From Spirochaetia bacterium (GTDB lineage: Bacteria > Spirochaetota > UBA4802 > UBA5550), in NCBI GenBank assembly GCA_031289575.1, contig JAITPE010000147.1:1-7689 (forward strand): a stretch of DNA of 7,689 nt, written 5' to 3'. Under the pieces are notes generated by a model. It made no database searches. It was given only the letters and a program-made list of their open reading frames with translations, and was not told the origin of the DNA. The first letter of the stretch is position 1. The number at the start of each line of letters is the position of its first letter. Below are positions 6,302-7,689 of this stretch, in pieces. The position numbers and the translations under genes are program-made.

Positions 6302-6329
6302 GTTTTCTTTTCGTTTCATGAAAGAAAAC
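6302..6329 (+). repeat. Inverted repeat enclosing the queA start codon
   Basis: GTTTTCTTT (6302-6310) and AAAGAAAAC (6321-6329) are exact 9-base complements around a ten-base loop, TCGTTTCATG, whose last three bases are the proposed ATG of queA. Within it, TTTCATGAAA (6314-6323) is also a palindrome. No Shine-Dalgarno precedes the start, so this structure may affect initiation. Function is inferred only. Confidence 0.5.
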
Positions 6330-7349
6330 TATTGCCGCGATGATTTTTATTTTGACCTTCCGGGCGAATTGGTTGCTCAGTACCCTTCCGCGGACAGAGA
6401 CTCCTCGCGCCTTTTGCTTCTTGACCGCAAAACCGGCGGCATGAGGGGCGCCCTGTTTCATGATATTACCGGTGAAATAAGGCAGGGCGACATTCTTGTT
6501 TTCAATAACGCAAAGGTAATCCGCGCCCGAATCTTTTGCCGGCGTGAAACAGGGGGCGCTGCCGAAATCGTCCTTACTCAAAGGCTCGGAGAGCACAACT
6601 GGTTTATAATCTCGGACCGTACAAAGCGCCTCAAGATCGGAGAAACAATCTCCGCGGCAAAAGACCCATCAGTCTTATTAAAAATAATTCGAAGACACGG
6701 AGAATTTCTCGAAGCCGAAACGAACATCCCGCTTACCGGTGAAATCCTCGATTCAGTAGGCGAGATTCCACTGCCGCCCTACATCAAGCGCGCTCCGCTT
6801 GGCTCCGACGCCGGCAGGTACCAGACAGTTTACGCGTCACAGAGCGGGGCTGTGGCCGCGCCTACAGCCGGCCTTCACTTCACTCCGGAACTCATGGAGC
6901 GCGTCAGGCAAAAGGCCGAAACCGTATTCCTCACGCTGCATGTCTCATGGGGCACCTTCATGCCCATAAGGGAAAACGACCTCTCGCTTCATAAGATGCA
7001 CGCCGAGCGCTATATTTTGCCCGATGATGCCGCGGCAAAAATAAACCGTGCCCGCAAGGACGGCCGCCGCGTCATAGCCGTAGGCACCACATCGCTTCGC
7101 GTTCTCGAGGCGGCCTTTAGCGGCGGCAAAAACATTCCGGGCGAGGGAGAGACCGATATCTTCATCAGGCCGCCCCTTCCTGTTAAATCTATTGACGCGC
7201 TGATAACGAACTTTCACACGCCCTGTTCAACGCTGCTTATGCTGGTGTCCGCTTTTGCCGGCTGCGGCCTTATCATGGAGGCCTATAAAAAGGCGGTTGA
7301 GGAGAGATACAGGTTTTTCTCTTACGGCGACGCCATGTTTATATCGTGA
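6318..7349 (+). CDS. queA: S-adenosylmethionine:tRNA ribosyltransferase-isomerase
   Basis: This cytoplasmic enzyme of queuosine synthesis moves the ribosyl part of S-adenosylmethionine onto preQ1 in the anticodon wobble position of tRNA, giving epoxyqueuosine. From the ATG at 6318 it has 343 residues, matching the usual 340-356. Family blocks are DDFYFDLPGELVAQYP at residues 8-23, GDILVFNNAKVIRARI at 57-72, IPLPPYIKR at 150-158, RYQTVYASQSGAVAAPTAGLHFT at 167-189, WGTFMPI at 211-217, TTSLRVLEA at 257-265, TNFHTPCSTLLMLVSAFAG at 297-315 and RFFSYGDAM at 332-340. The frame is open back to an ATG at 6210, but those 36 extra residues lack family similarity. No ribosome site precedes 6318, and the start lies in a hairpin loop, so initiation may be leaderless or otherwise unusual. 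No preQ1 riboswitch or other queuosine gene was seen. Confidence 0.97.
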   Translation: MKENYCRDDFYFDLPGELVAQYPSADRDSSRLLLLDRKTGGMRGALFHDITGEIRQGDILVFNNAKVIRARIFCRRETGGAAEIVLTQRLGEHNWFIISDRTKRLKIGETISAAKDPSVLLKIIRRHGEFLEAETNIPLTGEILDSVGEIPLPPYIKRAPLGSDAGRYQTVYASQSGAVAAPTAGLHFTPELMERVRQKAETVFLTLHVSWGTFMPIRENDLSLHKMHAERYILPDDAAAKINRARKDGRRVIAVGTTSLRVLEAAFSGGKNIPGEGETDIFIRPPLPVKSIDALITNFHTPCSTLLMLVSAFAGCGLIMEAYKKAVEERYRFFSYGDAMFIS

Positions 7350-7364
7350 GTGCATGAAAAATGC

Positions 7365-7392
7365 TTGACAATTCATGAAGCATGTTTATTTT
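7365..7392 (+). promoter_or_regulatory. Candidate promoter for the small downstream gene
   Basis: TTGACA (7365-7370) is an exact -35 box; TATTTT (7387-7392), 16 bases later, matches four of six -10 positions. Transcription would start near 7399-7400, just before the GAGGT ribosome site at 7403-7407. Partial inverted repeats (CATGAA at 7353-7358 with TTCATG at 7372-7377) overlap the -35 box and could be an operator. Confidence 0.45.
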
Positions 7393-7412
7393 ATAAAAAC
7401 GTGAGGTGCGAT

Positions 7413-7598
7413 ATGGTTATATCTATTTTAGAAAAATATCTCTCTAACCCTGATTATAGCACAAATTCAACAAGAGAATTCTTGAATTTATCATGGGAAG
7501 ACAGCAGAGACGCGAAAGAAATTGTAAAAGATATGTTTACTGACCGTAAAAATAAAAAATATTTCGGGGAATTCGCTGAACGATATTTATGGGATTAA
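7413..7598 (+). CDS. Small hypothetical protein, 61 residues
   Basis: I do not recognise this protein. The ATG at 7413 is preferred because GAGGT (7403-7407) lies five bases before it and a candidate promoter lies just upstream. The frame is also open from a GTG at 7350, directly after the queA stop, but that start lacks a ribosome site. The sequence begins MVISILEKYL and ends FGEFAERYLWD. It is charged and probably helical (DAKEIVKDMFTDRKNKKYF, about residues 33-51), with no signal peptide or membrane segment. It is more AT-rich than queA, which suggests recent acquisition or weak constraint. A regulatory or toxin/antitoxin-like small protein is conceivable, but nothing in the sequence shows it. 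Confidence 0.55.
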   Translation: MVISILEKYLSNPDYSTNSTREFLNLSWEDSRDAKEIVKDMFTDRKNKKYFGEFAERYLWD

Positions 7599-7621
7599 AA
7601 CGATATACAAACATTTTCGAT

Positions 7622-7666
7622 GCGCAGGGCGTTGCCCTACGCTAATGCTCATCGGGCTTTCAGCCC
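7622..7666. repeat. Two GC-rich hairpins in the non-coding tail, dispersed-repeat-like
   Basis: The first hairpin has 7622-7630 pairing with 7634-7642 around GTT, nine positions with one C-A mismatch; its core is AGGGC-GTT-GCCCT. The second has GGGCT (7654-7658) pairing with AGCCC (7662-7666) around TTC. The two are 11 bases apart. No T-run follows either, so they are poor intrinsic terminators, though they could still end or stabilise the upstream transcript. The pattern resembles repeat families scattered between genes in some bacteria. The element may continue past the window edge. Confidence 0.55.
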
Positions 7667-7689
7667 ACTCGTACCGGCAGAATCAGATT

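Noticed and set aside
6210..6317. N-terminal extension of queA from an upstream ATG
   Set aside because: The 36 extra residues have no family similarity, and related proteins begin a few residues before DFYFDLP.
6190..6318. preQ1 riboswitch ahead of queA
   Set aside because: No small pseudoknot-type aptamer with the expected A-rich tail could be recognised.

Overview
The window looks like bacterial chromosome, most likely from a Gram-negative organism. The evidence is a binding-protein-dependent peptide importer of the YejABE/DppABC type, plus argH and queA. Core genes are of medium-to-high GC and use ATA (Ile) and AGG (Arg) codons often, which argues against an enterobacterium. I cannot name the phylum from the sequence alone.

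Positions 1-5018 form a tightly packed forward-strand block. It begins with the 3' part of a family 5 peptide-binding protein gene (open at the left edge). Two inner-membrane permease genes follow, overlapping by 4 and 14 bp; their details resemble E. coli YejB and YejE. Next come a PPP-family metallophosphatase 4 bp later and argH 25 bp after that. No transporter ATPase gene is seen. The spacing suggests one transcription unit, although the peptide importer, phosphatase and arginine gene have no obvious shared pathway. A perfect 30-bp palindrome lies inside the start of the phosphatase gene.

Positions 5019-6195 are a reverse-strand insert between argH and queA, with clearly different composition. 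It holds a 197-codon gene of unknown function (about 17-32% GC in the lines counted), a tiny and apparently frameshifted reading frame, and a KilA-N domain gene that stops after about 100 codons. The unknown gene has an exact TTGACA-N17-TATAAT promoter with a 7-bp tandem repeat at the predicted start point. The content suggests remnants of phage or other mobile DNA, with one gene that may still be active.

Positions 6196-7349 return to core composition. A promoter-poor leader precedes queA (queuosine tRNA modification), whose best start codon has no Shine-Dalgarno sequence and sits in the loop of a 9-bp inverted repeat. From 7350 to the end there is a small AT-rich hypothetical gene with its own candidate promoter, then a non-coding tail with two GC-rich hairpins that resembles a dispersed intergenic repeat. 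No rRNA, tRNA, CRISPR array or intact transposase was seen. No gene-free stretch exceeds 300 bases; the longest is 6106-6317.
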